Shown here piece after piece: positions 8,087 to 15,373 of a stretch of DNA of 64,000 nucleotides; position 1 is the first letter of the stretch; the number at the start of each line of letters is the position of its first letter. Made by a program: the position numbers and the translations under genes. The stretch covers positions 58,953 through 122,952 of the forward strand of contig JAUWNK010000001.1 of assembly GCA_030612685.1 (NCBI GenBank). The letters run 5' to 3'. Source of the stretch: Desulfobacteraceae bacterium (GTDB lineage Bacteria; Desulfobacterota; DSM-4660; Desulfatiglandales; B25-G16). The notes below the pieces were generated by a model, which saw only the letters and a program-made list of their open reading frames with translations, had not been told where the DNA came from and searched no databases.

Positions 8087-9241
8087 CTATTGCTTTAAGC
8101 CCCAGAACAAGGGCACATCGGTTGGTTTATCATTGGACAGGACATAATTGATGATCCCTATCACATCGTCCGGTGCAACATCCCGGCCACCAAGACCTGC
8201 GACCACTGGATAGACCACAGGTCGGTTTTCCATAGGATAGAGCGTAGCCTGAACCTCGCTGCCAAGAACTCCGCCCAGACCGGCGGTAAGATTGCGATCT
8301 ATGACCACCACCTTTGTAATATTCCCCAGAACCTTACGCCAGCGCTCCACAGGCACCGGCCTGAACATGCGCATCTTCATCAAGCCGACCTTCTTGCCTT
8401 GCTCACGCAATTTGTCAACCGCTATGCGGGTAACCGATGTAATAGTTCCTGCTGTAACCACAATCACCTCGGCATCGTCGGTTCGATACTCCTCGCATAC
8501 GTCGTATTCTCTTCCGAATATCTCATTGAATTCCTTGCAAACCTGCTGGTAGTGTGCCTGGGCCTCTAGGGCATCCTTATGCATGACATATCGCTCTTCG
8601 TAGTAGTATTCAGGACCAATCAATCCACCGAACATGCGGGGATTATCTATGTCAAGCTTGAACTCGGGCTGGTATGATGGCAGGAATGCATCAACCTGTT
8701 CTATCTCCGGAACATCCACAATCTCGGAGGTATGGCTCAGGAAGAAGGCATCATAGGTGAGCATTACCGGTAGCATTGCCTTCTCTGCTAATCTGAAGGC
8801 CATGATGACACTGTCCAGCACCTCCTGATTTGATTCGCAGTAGATCTGGATCCAACCAGTGTCCCGCTGGGACATCGAATCGGTTTGATCCGCCCATATA
8901 TTCCAGCCAGGGCCAACAGCCCTGTTTACATTGGCCAGCACAATGGGCAGCCTGGCGCCGGCAGCCCAGTGAAGGACTTCGTGCATGAGCAGCAGCCCTT
9001 GACTGCTGGTGGCGGTGAATGAACGAACGCCTGCAGTAGACGCACCAACCACTGCTGCCATGGCCGAATGCTCACTCTCCACCTTTATGAACCTTGCATC
9101 GAGATCGCCGCTGGCACACATCTCAGAGAGCTCTTCCACGATGGTCGTCTGCGGGGTTATAGGATATGCCGAAACAACCTTGACCCGGCTCAGTTTGACG
9201 CCGTAGGATACAGCGTAATTCCCTTTTATGACCTGCTTCAA
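8087..9241 (-). CDS. porA: 2-oxoacid (pyruvate):ferredoxin oxidoreductase, alpha subunit
   Basis: The alpha subunit (384 residues, normal length) provides the pyrimidine-binding half of the thiamine diphosphate site. SAYPITPQTTIVEELSEM (about 25-42) holds the conserved substrate/TPP contacts. VESEHSAMAAVVGAS (about 54-68) holds the glutamate that activates TPP. TATSSQGLLLMHEVLHWAAG follows, and the C-terminal transketolase-like domain has VVTAGTITSV and VIDRNLTAGLGG. The start MKQVIKGNYAVSYG is the family norm. It is separated from the upstream fused flavoprotein gene by 370 bp of repeat-rich sequence but by only 9 bp from porB. Confidence 0.93.
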   Translation of the reverse strand: MKQVIKGNYAVSYGVKLSRVKVVSAYPITPQTTIVEELSEMCASGDLDARFIKVESEHSAMAAVVGASTAGVRSFTATSSQGLLLMHEVLHWAAGARLPIVLANVNRAVGPGWNIWADQTDSMSQRDTGWIQIYCESNQEVLDSVIMAFRLAEKAMLPVMLTYDAFFLSHTSEIVDVPEIEQVDAFLPSYQPEFKLDIDNPRMFGGLIGPEYYYEERYVMHKDALEAQAHYQQVCKEFNEIFGREYDVCEEYRTDDAEVIVVTAGTITSVTRIAVDKLREQGKKVGLMKMRMFRPVPVERWRKVLGNITKVVVIDRNLTAGLGGVLGSEVQATLYPMENRPVVYPVVAGLGGRDVAPDDVIGIINYVLSNDKPTDVPLFWGLKQ

Positions 9242-9611
9242 ATTAAGCCTCCTGCCTTACAAGTATTCCTCGTAAACTGAAGAGTAAAGATTTATGTTAA
9301 CTTATTATGGTGAAATTAGACTCAACTTTTAAATTCGAAGATCGAAACCCGAAATTCGAAACAATATCGAAATTCAAATGTTCAAAATTCGAAAAAAAAG
9401 CGTCTGATGATGCCACCTTCCATTTTGGTCATTGATATTTTTTGGTCATTTGAATTTGGTCCGAAAATAGAATTTTCATCCTTCGTGGTGCCCAGAATGG
9501 GCATGAGTGTTTGTTTCGTGCTTCGATATTCGTAATTCGGAATTTACACGAAATGTGTGTCTCATCATCTATTAGTCCTTAGCAGGCGAACTGCTATTTA
9601 CTATAGGCAAA
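9242..9611. other. 370 bp repeat-filled gap inside the por cluster
   Basis: No gene is seen. The first half is a run of degenerate AATTCGAA units (about 9322-9395). The second holds one arm of a 63-67 bp repeat (9450-9512) that recurs inverted at 12847-12913, then more degenerate filler. The gap separates two genes that are normally adjacent. Confidence 0.6.
9450..9512 (+). repeat. CACGAAGGATGA-family repeat, left copy
   Basis: This 63 bp copy runs from TTGAATTTGGTCCGAAAATA to GGGCATGAGTGTTT. Its reverse complement at 12847-12913 is the same except for a 4-base TTAA difference in the middle. A shorter copy lies at 12640-12683. The centre GTGCCCAGAATGGGCA is itself nearly palindromic. Confidence 0.8.
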
Positions 9612-11435
9612 CTATAGGATATTTATAGGAGTTTCTTCGTCTACCATGCTTATTGCGTTCCGCGGACACTCCGTAAAACAGATACCGCAGCCTTTACAGT
9701 AATCATAGTCAAAGGTGTAGCCGAATTGGTCATTACCTTTATAAAGTACGGACATATCAGGGCAGAAGATCAGACAGTTGTCGCACTCGGTGCATCGGCC
9801 GCAATGCATGCAGCGTGCTGCTTCTTGCTGGGCATCCTCCCGGGTAAATGTGCTGGTGAAAGCCTTAAAGGAGGCAATACGCACATCAGGGTCTTGAATT
9901 TCTTTCTGTACCCTCAAGGCCCTGTTGAAATAGTCGTATACGATCTTTTCAGAATCAACGACCAGGTCTTTGTTATAAGGCACTGGATTGACAGGATCCC
10001 ATCTCATATATTTCGCGAAGCTGATAGCCGGACCATCACCGATTACTATTTTTTTCAGCACCTCTGAAACGTCCTTATCTTTACGGTCACAGTCCATGGC
10101 AATGGCTGCCCTTTTGCCTGAAGCTACAGCATAGACAGCGTTATGCGGCATATCTATGATGTCACCGCCAGCAAAAATCTTTGCCCTGCCATCACCCCTA
10201 ACATTGACCTTAAGACCTTCATTTACTAACACCAGGCCATTTTCGGTCTCCACGATACCGTTTAGATAATCAAGGAGTGGTATCTGACCGATACCGATCA
10301 ATATGCTGTCGGCTTCCATATCAAACAGGCCAGCATCCTTTTTTACCGGATTTCTGTGTCCGCTCTTGTCAGGAGAGCCCGGTTCCATCTCGCAACATAC
10401 CAACTTCCTGATCGTTCCGTCATCATTGAGCTCGATCCTCTCGGGACAAGAAAGAAATCTAAATTTAACCCCTTCCTCACGGGCCCCCTCAATTTCTTCA
10501 GGATGGGCTGGTATTTCTTTTTCATCAAGGATATCAATGATGGTTACCTCCGCCCCAAGCCTGCGGGAAACCCTGGCACAATCTATGCCGCTGTTTCCCC
10601 CACCAATGACTACCACCCTTTTGCCAAGCTCAACCTTCTCGCCAAGGGCGATTTTCTTCAGCATGGCGAGACCGCTTAAGATCAGGTGGCTTTCATCCTC
10701 ACCTTTCACACCGATTTTCATGCTTGCATGCATACCAGTGGCAAGGAAAATGTAGTCATACTCGTTACGGAGTTCATCGAGGGCGATATCTTTTCCAACT
10801 GCGGTATTTGGTCTAAACTCAATTCCCATGTTCTTTAATCCCTCGAACTCCGATGCAACAACCTCCCGCGGCAGTCGGTAATTAGGGATACCCACGCGGA
10901 GAATGCCTCCCATCTCAGGGAGCTCTTCAAAGATCGTAACCTTAAATCCGAGCAGCCTGCTGTAATATGCAGCCGACATACCCGCAGGACCGGAGCCAAT
11001 AACGGCAATGTCTCTTCCGTTATATTCTGGCAAATCCGGATGAGGGGTTGAAAGAGCAACTTGGTCACCCACAAAGCGTTCCAGATCGTTGATACCTACA
11101 CAATCGTCGAGTGGAGCGCGATTGCAGGCGGTCTCGCAGAACTTGAAGCAGATTCGACCTAAAATCGCGGGAAACGGCTGCTCCTGTTTTAAATGCCAGT
11201 AGGCCCTTTCATATTCACCTTTCTGTAAAAGTTTTATCCAGCCTTCAATATCATTTCCAGCAGGGCAGGCGTTTTGACAGGCCGGCATCTTGTCCTCATA
11301 TATTGGTTTTATGAAGCGCCAGCTCCCTGTCATGTTATGGAGCATCGTGCCCACTGATATATTCATGGGAGTGAAGTCACGCCAGGTCTTAAATTCGTAT
11401 TCTTTAGCTAACTCACTACGTTTTTTTATAGCCAT
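9612..11435 (-). CDS. GltD-like NAD(P)H oxidoreductase fused to a PorD-type ferredoxin domain
   Basis: The protein has about 607 residues from the chosen start MAIKKRSELAKEYEF (ATG at 11435, GGAAAGG upstream). An upstream in-frame ATG at 11534 would add 33 residues encoded by a dispersed repeat and is unlikely. N-terminal cysteines (CQNACPAGNDIEGW, ICFKFCETACNRAP) form the 4Fe-4S region of GltD-like proteins. Two nucleotide-binding folds follow (VIGSGPAGMSAAYYS for FAD, VVIGGGNSGIDCARVSRRLG for NAD(P)H), plus FAGGDIIDMPHNAVYAVASG. The C-terminus has two ferredoxin clusters (CMHCGRCTECDNCLIFCP, CKGCGICFTECP). No separate porD exists in the cluster, so this tail probably serves as the delta subunit and wires the oxidoreductase to NAD(P)H. 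It sits between porG and porA. Confidence 0.87.
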   Translation of the reverse strand: MAIKKRSELAKEYEFKTWRDFTPMNISVGTMLHNMTGSWRFIKPIYEDKMPACQNACPAGNDIEGWIKLLQKGEYERAYWHLKQEQPFPAILGRICFKFCETACNRAPLDDCVGINDLERFVGDQVALSTPHPDLPEYNGRDIAVIGSGPAGMSAAYYSRLLGFKVTIFEELPEMGGILRVGIPNYRLPREVVASEFEGLKNMGIEFRPNTAVGKDIALDELRNEYDYIFLATGMHASMKIGVKGEDESHLILSGLAMLKKIALGEKVELGKRVVVIGGGNSGIDCARVSRRLGAEVTIIDILDEKEIPAHPEEIEGAREEGVKFRFLSCPERIELNDDGTIRKLVCCEMEPGSPDKSGHRNPVKKDAGLFDMEADSILIGIGQIPLLDYLNGIVETENGLVLVNEGLKVNVRGDGRAKIFAGGDIIDMPHNAVYAVASGKRAAIAMDCDRKDKDVSEVLKKIVIGDGPAISFAKYMRWDPVNPVPYNKDLVVDSEKIVYDYFNRALRVQKEIQDPDVRIASFKAFTSTFTREDAQQEAARCMHCGRCTECDNCLIFCPDMSVLYKGNDQFGYTFDYDYCKGCGICFTECPRNAISMVDEETPINIL

Positions 11436-11913
11436 AACAAAAAGCCCTTTCCAAATGCTGTTCCAAACAAGCTGGAAAACTCGAAGCACGAAATCCGAAT
11501 TCCCTGGCCCAGACCCCTGGCCCAGACCTGGCATTGCAAATTTGGTGTTTGATATTGAATTCCTGAAAAAACTAATAGCCCATATATAATAATCTCATCA
11601 CGTTGCGCCAGGGCAGGCTGGCTTGCAAGGCATATGTTTTTTAACTTCAGTTGCAAAATACTGCAACGATCACAGTGTGTTCAAGCAATGTCGCGCCAGG
11701 GCAGGCCGAAACAAATCAGAAATTCAAATTTCCTAATGTTTAAAACAATTAATTTAAAGCCATTAGGTCTGCGGTGTTTTTTTGTCATTTGAATTTTGAG
11801 AATTTGAAGATTATTTCGAATTTCGCCTGCCCGCCATCCGGCATGCGGGTATTCGGATTTGTTTTTCAATCCGCAATCCGCAATCTAAAATCCAAAATTT
11901 GGAAATGCTTGCC
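11436..11913. other. 478 bp repeat-filled gap between porG and the fused flavoprotein gene
   Basis: No gene is seen. It contains a compound copy of the CTGGCCCAGACC element (11502-11706), degenerate AATTCAAAT/AATCCGCAATCC filler (about 11720-11900), and a GC-rich hairpin CCTGCCCGCC...GGCATGCGGG at 11828-11850 sitting inside that filler. The flanking genes belong to one enzyme, so the gap looks acquired. Confidence 0.6.
11502..11706 (+). repeat. CTGGCCCAGACC...CGCCAGGGCGGGC element, compound copy
   Basis: Two left ends lie in tandem (CCCTGGCCCAGACC at 11502-11515 and 11516-11529) and two right ends follow (GCGCCAGGGCAGGC at 11605-11618 and 11693-11706). This is best read as two adjoining or nested copies of a roughly 100 bp unit seen elsewhere as a single copy (17798, 30186, 56615). 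Confidence 0.7.
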
Positions 11914-12471
11914 TTATCCCTTGACTACCCGTTCATATGCGGCACGGGCAGCCTTCTTGTTGTTCTCTTTTTTAACCGGCAAATATTCATCAATAGCCTG
12001 TTCCACAGACTCAATACGCACCAAGCCGGTTGCCTTAGAGAAAGCCCCTAATATAGCGGTGTTAATGATCGGGTTGGCTGACGATCCCAGCCGGTGCTCA
12101 ACGGCTATGGAAGTGGCATCCAGCACATACAATTGGTAATCAGAGCCAAAAAGCTCCGTGTAGTAACCCGGGCTTTGCTTGCCATTGACCACAATGGTTC
12201 CATTTTTTTTCAGTCCCTGAGTGACACCAGCGGTCTCAAGCAGGGTTGGATCCAATACCACGATATGATCCGGCTCGTAAATCTGATTGCGCAGATTGAT
12301 CTGCCTGTCGTCAATGCGGCAGAATGCGGTAACCGGAGCACCGCGGCGTTCTACACCGAATGCCGGAAATGCCTGTACATATTTATCTTCTATGAAAAAA
12401 GCGTGGGCCAGGACTTCGGAGCCTATAACCGCACCCTGTCCGCCCCGTCCATGAAAACGTATTTCGATCAT
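11914..12471 (-). CDS. porG: 2-oxoacid (pyruvate):ferredoxin oxidoreductase, gamma subunit
   Basis: The gamma subunit (about 185 residues) helps bind CoA and assemble the alpha/beta core. The family signature [19 protein letters not shown] is at residues 4-22 when the start is placed at MIEIRFHG (ATG at 12471, GGGGG about nine bases upstream). A longer in-frame start at 12546 would add 25 unconserved residues and is rejected. Other family segments are [31 protein letters not shown] and [15 protein letters not shown]. It is the first gene of the leftward por cluster. Its upstream gap is packed with repeats, so the promoter could not be assigned. Confidence 0.92.
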
Positions 12472-12639
12472 TGGAAAACCCCCGCTATTATTTGTAAAAT
12501 GATACCTTAAGGCATCTTGTTGTAAATGAATGCTAGCGCCCTGCAAGGACGCCTCCCTATGGCCCGGTAACCATAAAATATTCTGGAATCGAAATAGAGG
12601 CTATCATTTTCTTCAAGCATGGTGCTTTTATCTTCCATA

Positions 12640-12683
12640 CAAACGTTCATGCCCATTCTGGGCACCACGAAAAATGAAAATAG
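12640..12683 (-). repeat. CACGAAGGATGA-family repeat, partial copy
   Basis: AAACGTTCATGCCCATTCTG followed by GGCACCACGAAAAATGAAAATA. It aligns with the first 40 bases of the 12847-12913 copy with a few substitutions and lacks the far end. Confidence 0.7.
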
Positions 12684-12719
12684 TGATTTTAATAGTCTCA
12701 CAAAAAGCCAGAAAGAATG

Positions 12720-12797
12720 TCATTGCGAGCGGAGCGAAGCAATCTCCTCATAACTTATTGTATTTATTAGATTGCTTCGGGCTAAAGCCCTCGCAAT
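12720..12797. repeat. CATTGCGAG-family REP-like palindrome
   Basis: TCATTGCGAGCGGAGCGAAG followed by CAATCTC on the left, and GATTGCTTCGGGCTAAAGCC followed by CTCGCAAT on the right, form a hairpin with an AT-rich loop. Related copies are at 15187-15269 and, with insertions, at 56531-56760. This word is a widespread bacterial REP-like sequence. Confidence 0.8.
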
Positions 12798-12846
12798 TAC
12801 CTTGGTTCATGACTTTTTATGTATGCATAAAGTTTATTTTCGGACC

Positions 12847-12913
12847 AAACACTCATGCCCATTCTGGGCACCACGAAGGATGAAAATTAATTCTATTTTC
12901 GGACCAAATTCAA
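12847..12913 (-). repeat. CACGAAGGATGA-family repeat, right copy (inverted)
   Basis: This is the reverse complement of 9450-9512 with only a 4-base TTAA length difference. The two copies face each other across the porG/flavoprotein interval. Confidence 0.8.
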
Positions 12914-12944
12914 CCTTGCCTTCCATTATGTAAAGAATTGGTAT

Positions 12945-13244
12945 CGTTCAAAAGGTTCGGCAAAATTAAAATTTCGCGTTTTTCGACAGGTATACAAGGG
13001 TAATTTAAAAGAAACATTTCTTAAAAGCCTTCATCATTAGGAATGTCAAGGGTCAAGATGAACTCCCTTCGGTCGCCCTTGACATTCCTAATGATTACAG
13101 CTAGTTATCACCTAAGAGATGGCTACCATCATCTCTATCCAAAAGATAGATGGATGAAAAATATGAATTAGACCAGTTCAAAATTGTCGTTTTGGATTTT
13201 GTCTAATTTTTTCTTTGAAAACAAAATGCCGTGCCTTTTGAACG
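12945..13244. repeat. 300 bp element with terminal inverted repeats (MITE-like)
   Basis: The ends are CGTTCAAAAGGTTCGGCA (12945-12962) and TGCCGTGCCTTTTGAACG (13227-13244), which are inverted repeats matching at 16 of 18 positions. Inside is a perfect 19 bp palindrome pair (TCATTAGGAATGTCAAGGG, 13034-13052 with 13076-13094). There is no open frame of note. It looks like a non-autonomous transposable element. Confidence 0.55.
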
Positions 13245-13365
13245 TTACTAAAGAATTTCTTCTCCTTCGTGGCTAATAAAAAAGACCATACCTTATTTTT
13301 CTTTCAAATCGAAGGTGGCAATGAAAGGCTCTATATTTTTATTGGCCTGCCTAAAGGCCGAGGCC

Positions 13366-14283
13366 TTATAGTAAATAATTTAATTGTTCTTCCAACAAAT
13401 TGCCGTTTGCTTTCAAAAATTGCTCTAAATTAGTAAGCCCGATTAATGGTGTTTCTGAATAGGGGCACTGACATATGGGAATATCTGAAAAGGTAGTATT
13501 AATATCATCGCATGATGAATGTAGCTGCATTTTATTGTTGATAATTTGACTACAGGTAATATTAATATCATGTAAGGCCTCAACAATGCGGGTTGATTCA
13601 GCTAATGACAATTTATCGGGGTTTAAAACTAAATTTATGTGTGTCTGTTCACAATCTTCAAAAATGTCTTTCAGGTTTTGGTAATCTCTCTTCATCTCAT
13701 TGATTTTATTTAGAATTTTATCCGTCTCTACCTCCTTTTTAATCAATTTAACTTTGGTAATTAAATCTCTTTTTTTGATAATTTCCTGCCGTAGCGCCAA
13801 GAGTTGTTCTATCCAGATCAAGGAGAGTGTAGGCAGCGTAAAGAATCTTAATCCCAAGGCGGTGGGCGGCATATCAAACATCAGAAAATCAAGGTGGCCA
13901 AACCTTTGCTCGATATCTTTGAACACCAATATTAAAGCGTATTCTTCAAGACCTGGAGAGTGTTTCATTACTCTAAAATATTTATCTAAATTAAAGGCAG
14001 TTAAATAGGAATAGGTTTTATTGATTTGATTCTGAACATCTTTAAGGTATTGCTTGATCCAATAATCTTGATCAATTTCTATCCCCATTAAATTGTCAAC
14101 AATTTTTCCTGGCTTATCTGAAAGGCTCTTCTCAAAAATATCGGATTGATTGTGGGCAGGATCTAGTGAAACAATCAGTACCTGAAACCCTTTTTGGGCC
14201 AAAAAAAGAGAATTGAGCGCTGCTGCGGTGGATTTTCCAACCCCACCTTTACCCATAAAAAAGATATTGGTCGCTTTATCCAT
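13366..14283 (-). CDS. ArsA/Get3-family ATPase
   Basis: This 305-residue P-loop ATPase has the ArsA/Get3 signatures in order: deviant Walker A GKGGVGKST (11-19), switch I LDPAHNQSD (40-48), switch II DMPPTALGLRFFTLP (137-151, corresponding to DTAPTGHTLRLL in Get3), and NPDKLSLAESTRIVEAL in the C-terminal half. It is a single-domain protein, so it would act as a homodimer. The long central helix region (about 165-215) is strongly charged. The C-terminus has CQCPYSETPLIGL. No arsenic genes are nearby. It lies 2 bp after a 96-residue protein and downstream of a four-helix membrane protein, all leftward. Family knowledge allows roles in membrane-protein targeting, vesicle or anion handling; the true role is unknown. 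Confidence 0.82.
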   Translation of the reverse strand: MDKATNIFFMGKGGVGKSTAAALNSLFLAQKGFQVLIVSLDPAHNQSDIFEKSLSDKPGKIVDNLMGIEIDQDYWIKQYLKDVQNQINKTYSYLTAFNLDKYFRVMKHSPGLEEYALILVFKDIEQRFGHLDFLMFDMPPTALGLRFFTLPTLSLIWIEQLLALRQEIIKKRDLITKVKLIKKEVETDKILNKINEMKRDYQNLKDIFEDCEQTHINLVLNPDKLSLAESTRIVEALHDINITCSQIINNKMQLHSSCDDINTTFSDIPICQCPYSETPLIGLTNLEQFLKANGNLLEEQLNYLL

Positions 14284-14285
14284 TG

Positions 14286-14576
14286 TTAACCTATGTCTAA
14301 CACTGAAAAAAGGTCTGATATTGGTTCATGGGCGGTATCAACCTTTTCCATCATGAGCATTAGCTCTTGCTCCATAAGAGGCATCAAATCTAGCGAAATC
14401 TGCATTGGTGGCGACGGCAAACCGACAAAAGAACCTAAAACCAGAATTCCAAAAATGTGGTCCAGTTCTTCAGCCTCATATTCAATGATCCCCAATGCCT
14501 TACCGCGCGCCACTCCATCAGCGACTTTCCAGGCTTTAAGGATTATATCTTTAATGGCATTTACTATTGGCTTCAT
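14286..14576 (-). CDS. Small acidic protein of unknown function, partner of the ArsA-like ATPase
   Basis: I do not recognise this 96-residue protein. It has a hydrophilic helical N-terminus (MKPIVNAIKDIILKAWKVAD), a central hydrophobic stretch (about 41-55, IFGILVLGSFVGLPS) and a methionine-rich helix (LDLMPLMEQELMLMMEKVD, about 62-80), then a short acidic end. The methionine-rich amphipathic helix recalls substrate-binding helices in targeting factors, but that is only a resemblance. It ends 2 bp before the ArsA-like ATPase start, which implies translational coupling, and begins 62 bp after the membrane protein. Confidence 0.65.
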   Translation of the reverse strand: MKPIVNAIKDIILKAWKVADGVARGKALGIIEYEAEELDHIFGILVLGSFVGLPSPPMQISLDLMPLMEQELMLMMEKVDTAHEPISDLFSVLDIG

Positions 14577-14638
14577 TTAAAACACCAGCAATAAGGTAAT
14601 TCTTATATTCTCTCTTTGTGAACAGTTCTACACGATAA

Positions 14639-15070
14639 TTATCTTACCCTGAAAATCCGCTTTTCAAACTTAATCCGTCTTTCAGAAGGATAGTAGTAAT
14701 ACACCGCATAAAGAGCCATCAAAACCGTTCCTGCACAATAGAAGCGTGGAAGCTCAAAGAAATAAGCAATTAAGGTTACATAGGGGGTAAGTAACGCGAT
14801 ATAGAGAAAAATGCGTTCAAATTTGAGCAAATCTGGTTCGGAAACGCTTTTTTGGTGCCGAACTTTGTGGGCAAAAAGGGTGCGGAAAAGAATAGGTAAG
14901 GCTATCGCAAAAATAACTGATGCTATAAACAGTGATGGGCCAAGGAATTCCTGAAATTTAAATGGTCCGATGTGAATAAGATGAAACGTTTTGGCCACAA
15001 AGAAAAAAATAAAACCTACAATTGCAGGAATTAATAGCACAATATAGGTTCTTCTTAATTCATCTACCAT
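14639..15070 (-). CDS. Four-helix membrane protein of unknown function
   Basis: This is a 143-residue protein with four predicted membrane segments: about 8-28 (TYIVLLIPAIVGFIFFFVA), 43-66 (FLGPSLFIASVIFAIALPIL), 87-108 (IFLYIALLTPYVTLIAYFF) and 111-127. A basic cytoplasmic loop (FAHKVRHQKS) lies between helices 2 and 3 and the tail is basic (RRIKFEKRIFRVR). I recognise no family. It is the first gene of a leftward trio with the 96-residue protein and the ArsA-like ATPase, so it may be the membrane receptor or client of that ATPase (inference). It is separated from cstA by a repeat and a terminator and so is a distinct transcription unit. Confidence 0.65.
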   Translation of the reverse strand: MVDELRRTYIVLLIPAIVGFIFFFVAKTFHLIHIGPFKFQEFLGPSLFIASVIFAIALPILFRTLFAHKVRHQKSVSEPDLLKFERIFLYIALLTPYVTLIAYFFELPRFYCAGTVLMALYAVYYYYPSERRIKFEKRIFRVR

Positions 15071-15160
15071 TAGGTAATATTATTGTCTATCTGAATTCAC
15101 TGGTATAAAAAAGGAAATGACGGCAATAAAAAAGCCACTACAAATCAATCCCCTTATACA

Positions 15161-15293
15161 GAGACCTTTGAAAAATTATCTTACAAGTCATTGCGAGGAG
15201 CGAAGCGACGTGGCAATCTTTTATATTTTCAATGAGTTAGAGATTGCTTCACATTCGTTCGCAATGACAGAGTGGCCATTTTTCAAAGGTCTC
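15161..15293. repeat. 133 bp element with 16 bp perfect terminal inverted repeats enclosing a REP-like palindrome
   Basis: The ends are GAGACCTTTGAAAAAT (15161-15176) and ATTTTTCAAAGGTCTC (15278-15293), which are exact inverted repeats. Inside, 15187-15269 is a CATTGCGAG-family hairpin (left arm TCATTGCGAGGAGCGAAGCG, right arm TTCGTTCGCAATGAC). It looks like a small non-autonomous transposon. Confidence 0.75.
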
Positions 15294-15330
15294 ACAGTGT
15301 TGAGTGCGGTTTGCCTTGTTCTGTAATAAA

Positions 15331-15370
15331 TAAAGCGGAAGCACCGTCTTGCTGCGATACTTCCGCTTTA
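15331..15370 (-). terminator. Rho-independent terminator of cstA
   Basis: TAAAGCGGAAG (15331-15341) pairs perfectly with CTTCCGCTTTA (15360-15370). Read leftward it begins three bases after the cstA stop codon and is followed by TTTATTTATTA, a T-rich tail. Confidence 0.8.
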
Positions 15371-15373
15371 TCT

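Larger units (their letters stand above)
12472..13365. other. 894 bp gene-free region packed with short repeats
   Basis: No credible gene is seen. In order there are: a partial CACGAAGGATGA-family copy (12640-12683), a CATTGCGAG repeat (12720-12797), the inverted 67 bp copy (12847-12913), and a 300 bp element with terminal inverted repeats (12945-13244) that encloses a perfect 19 bp palindrome. The rest is AT-rich. Short reading frames here overlap the repeats and have no family resemblance. Confidence 0.6.
15071..15373. other. 303 bp gap with a mobile-element-like repeat and the cstA terminator
   Basis: The gap contains a 133 bp element with perfect 16 bp terminal inverted repeats (15161-15293) and the strong terminator hairpin of cstA (15331-15370). 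Nothing else is seen. Confidence 0.6.

Noticed and set aside
11436..11534. 33-residue N-terminal extension of the GltD-like protein
   Set aside because: It is encoded by the CCCTGGCCCAGACC repeat, is not family-like, and a better start with a ribosome-binding site lies at 11435.
12472..12546. 25-residue N-terminal extension of PorG
   Set aside because: The conserved protein begins at [13 protein letters not shown] with GGGGG upstream.
12530..12883. Rightward 117-codon frame upstream of porG
   Set aside because: It runs through three repeats (CACGAAGGATGA copies and a CATTGCGAG hairpin), so the frame is incidental.
13366..14283. Arsenite efflux ATPase
   Set aside because: There is a single half-size domain, no arsB, arsR or arsD nearby, and no arsenite-binding cysteine triplet that I can place.
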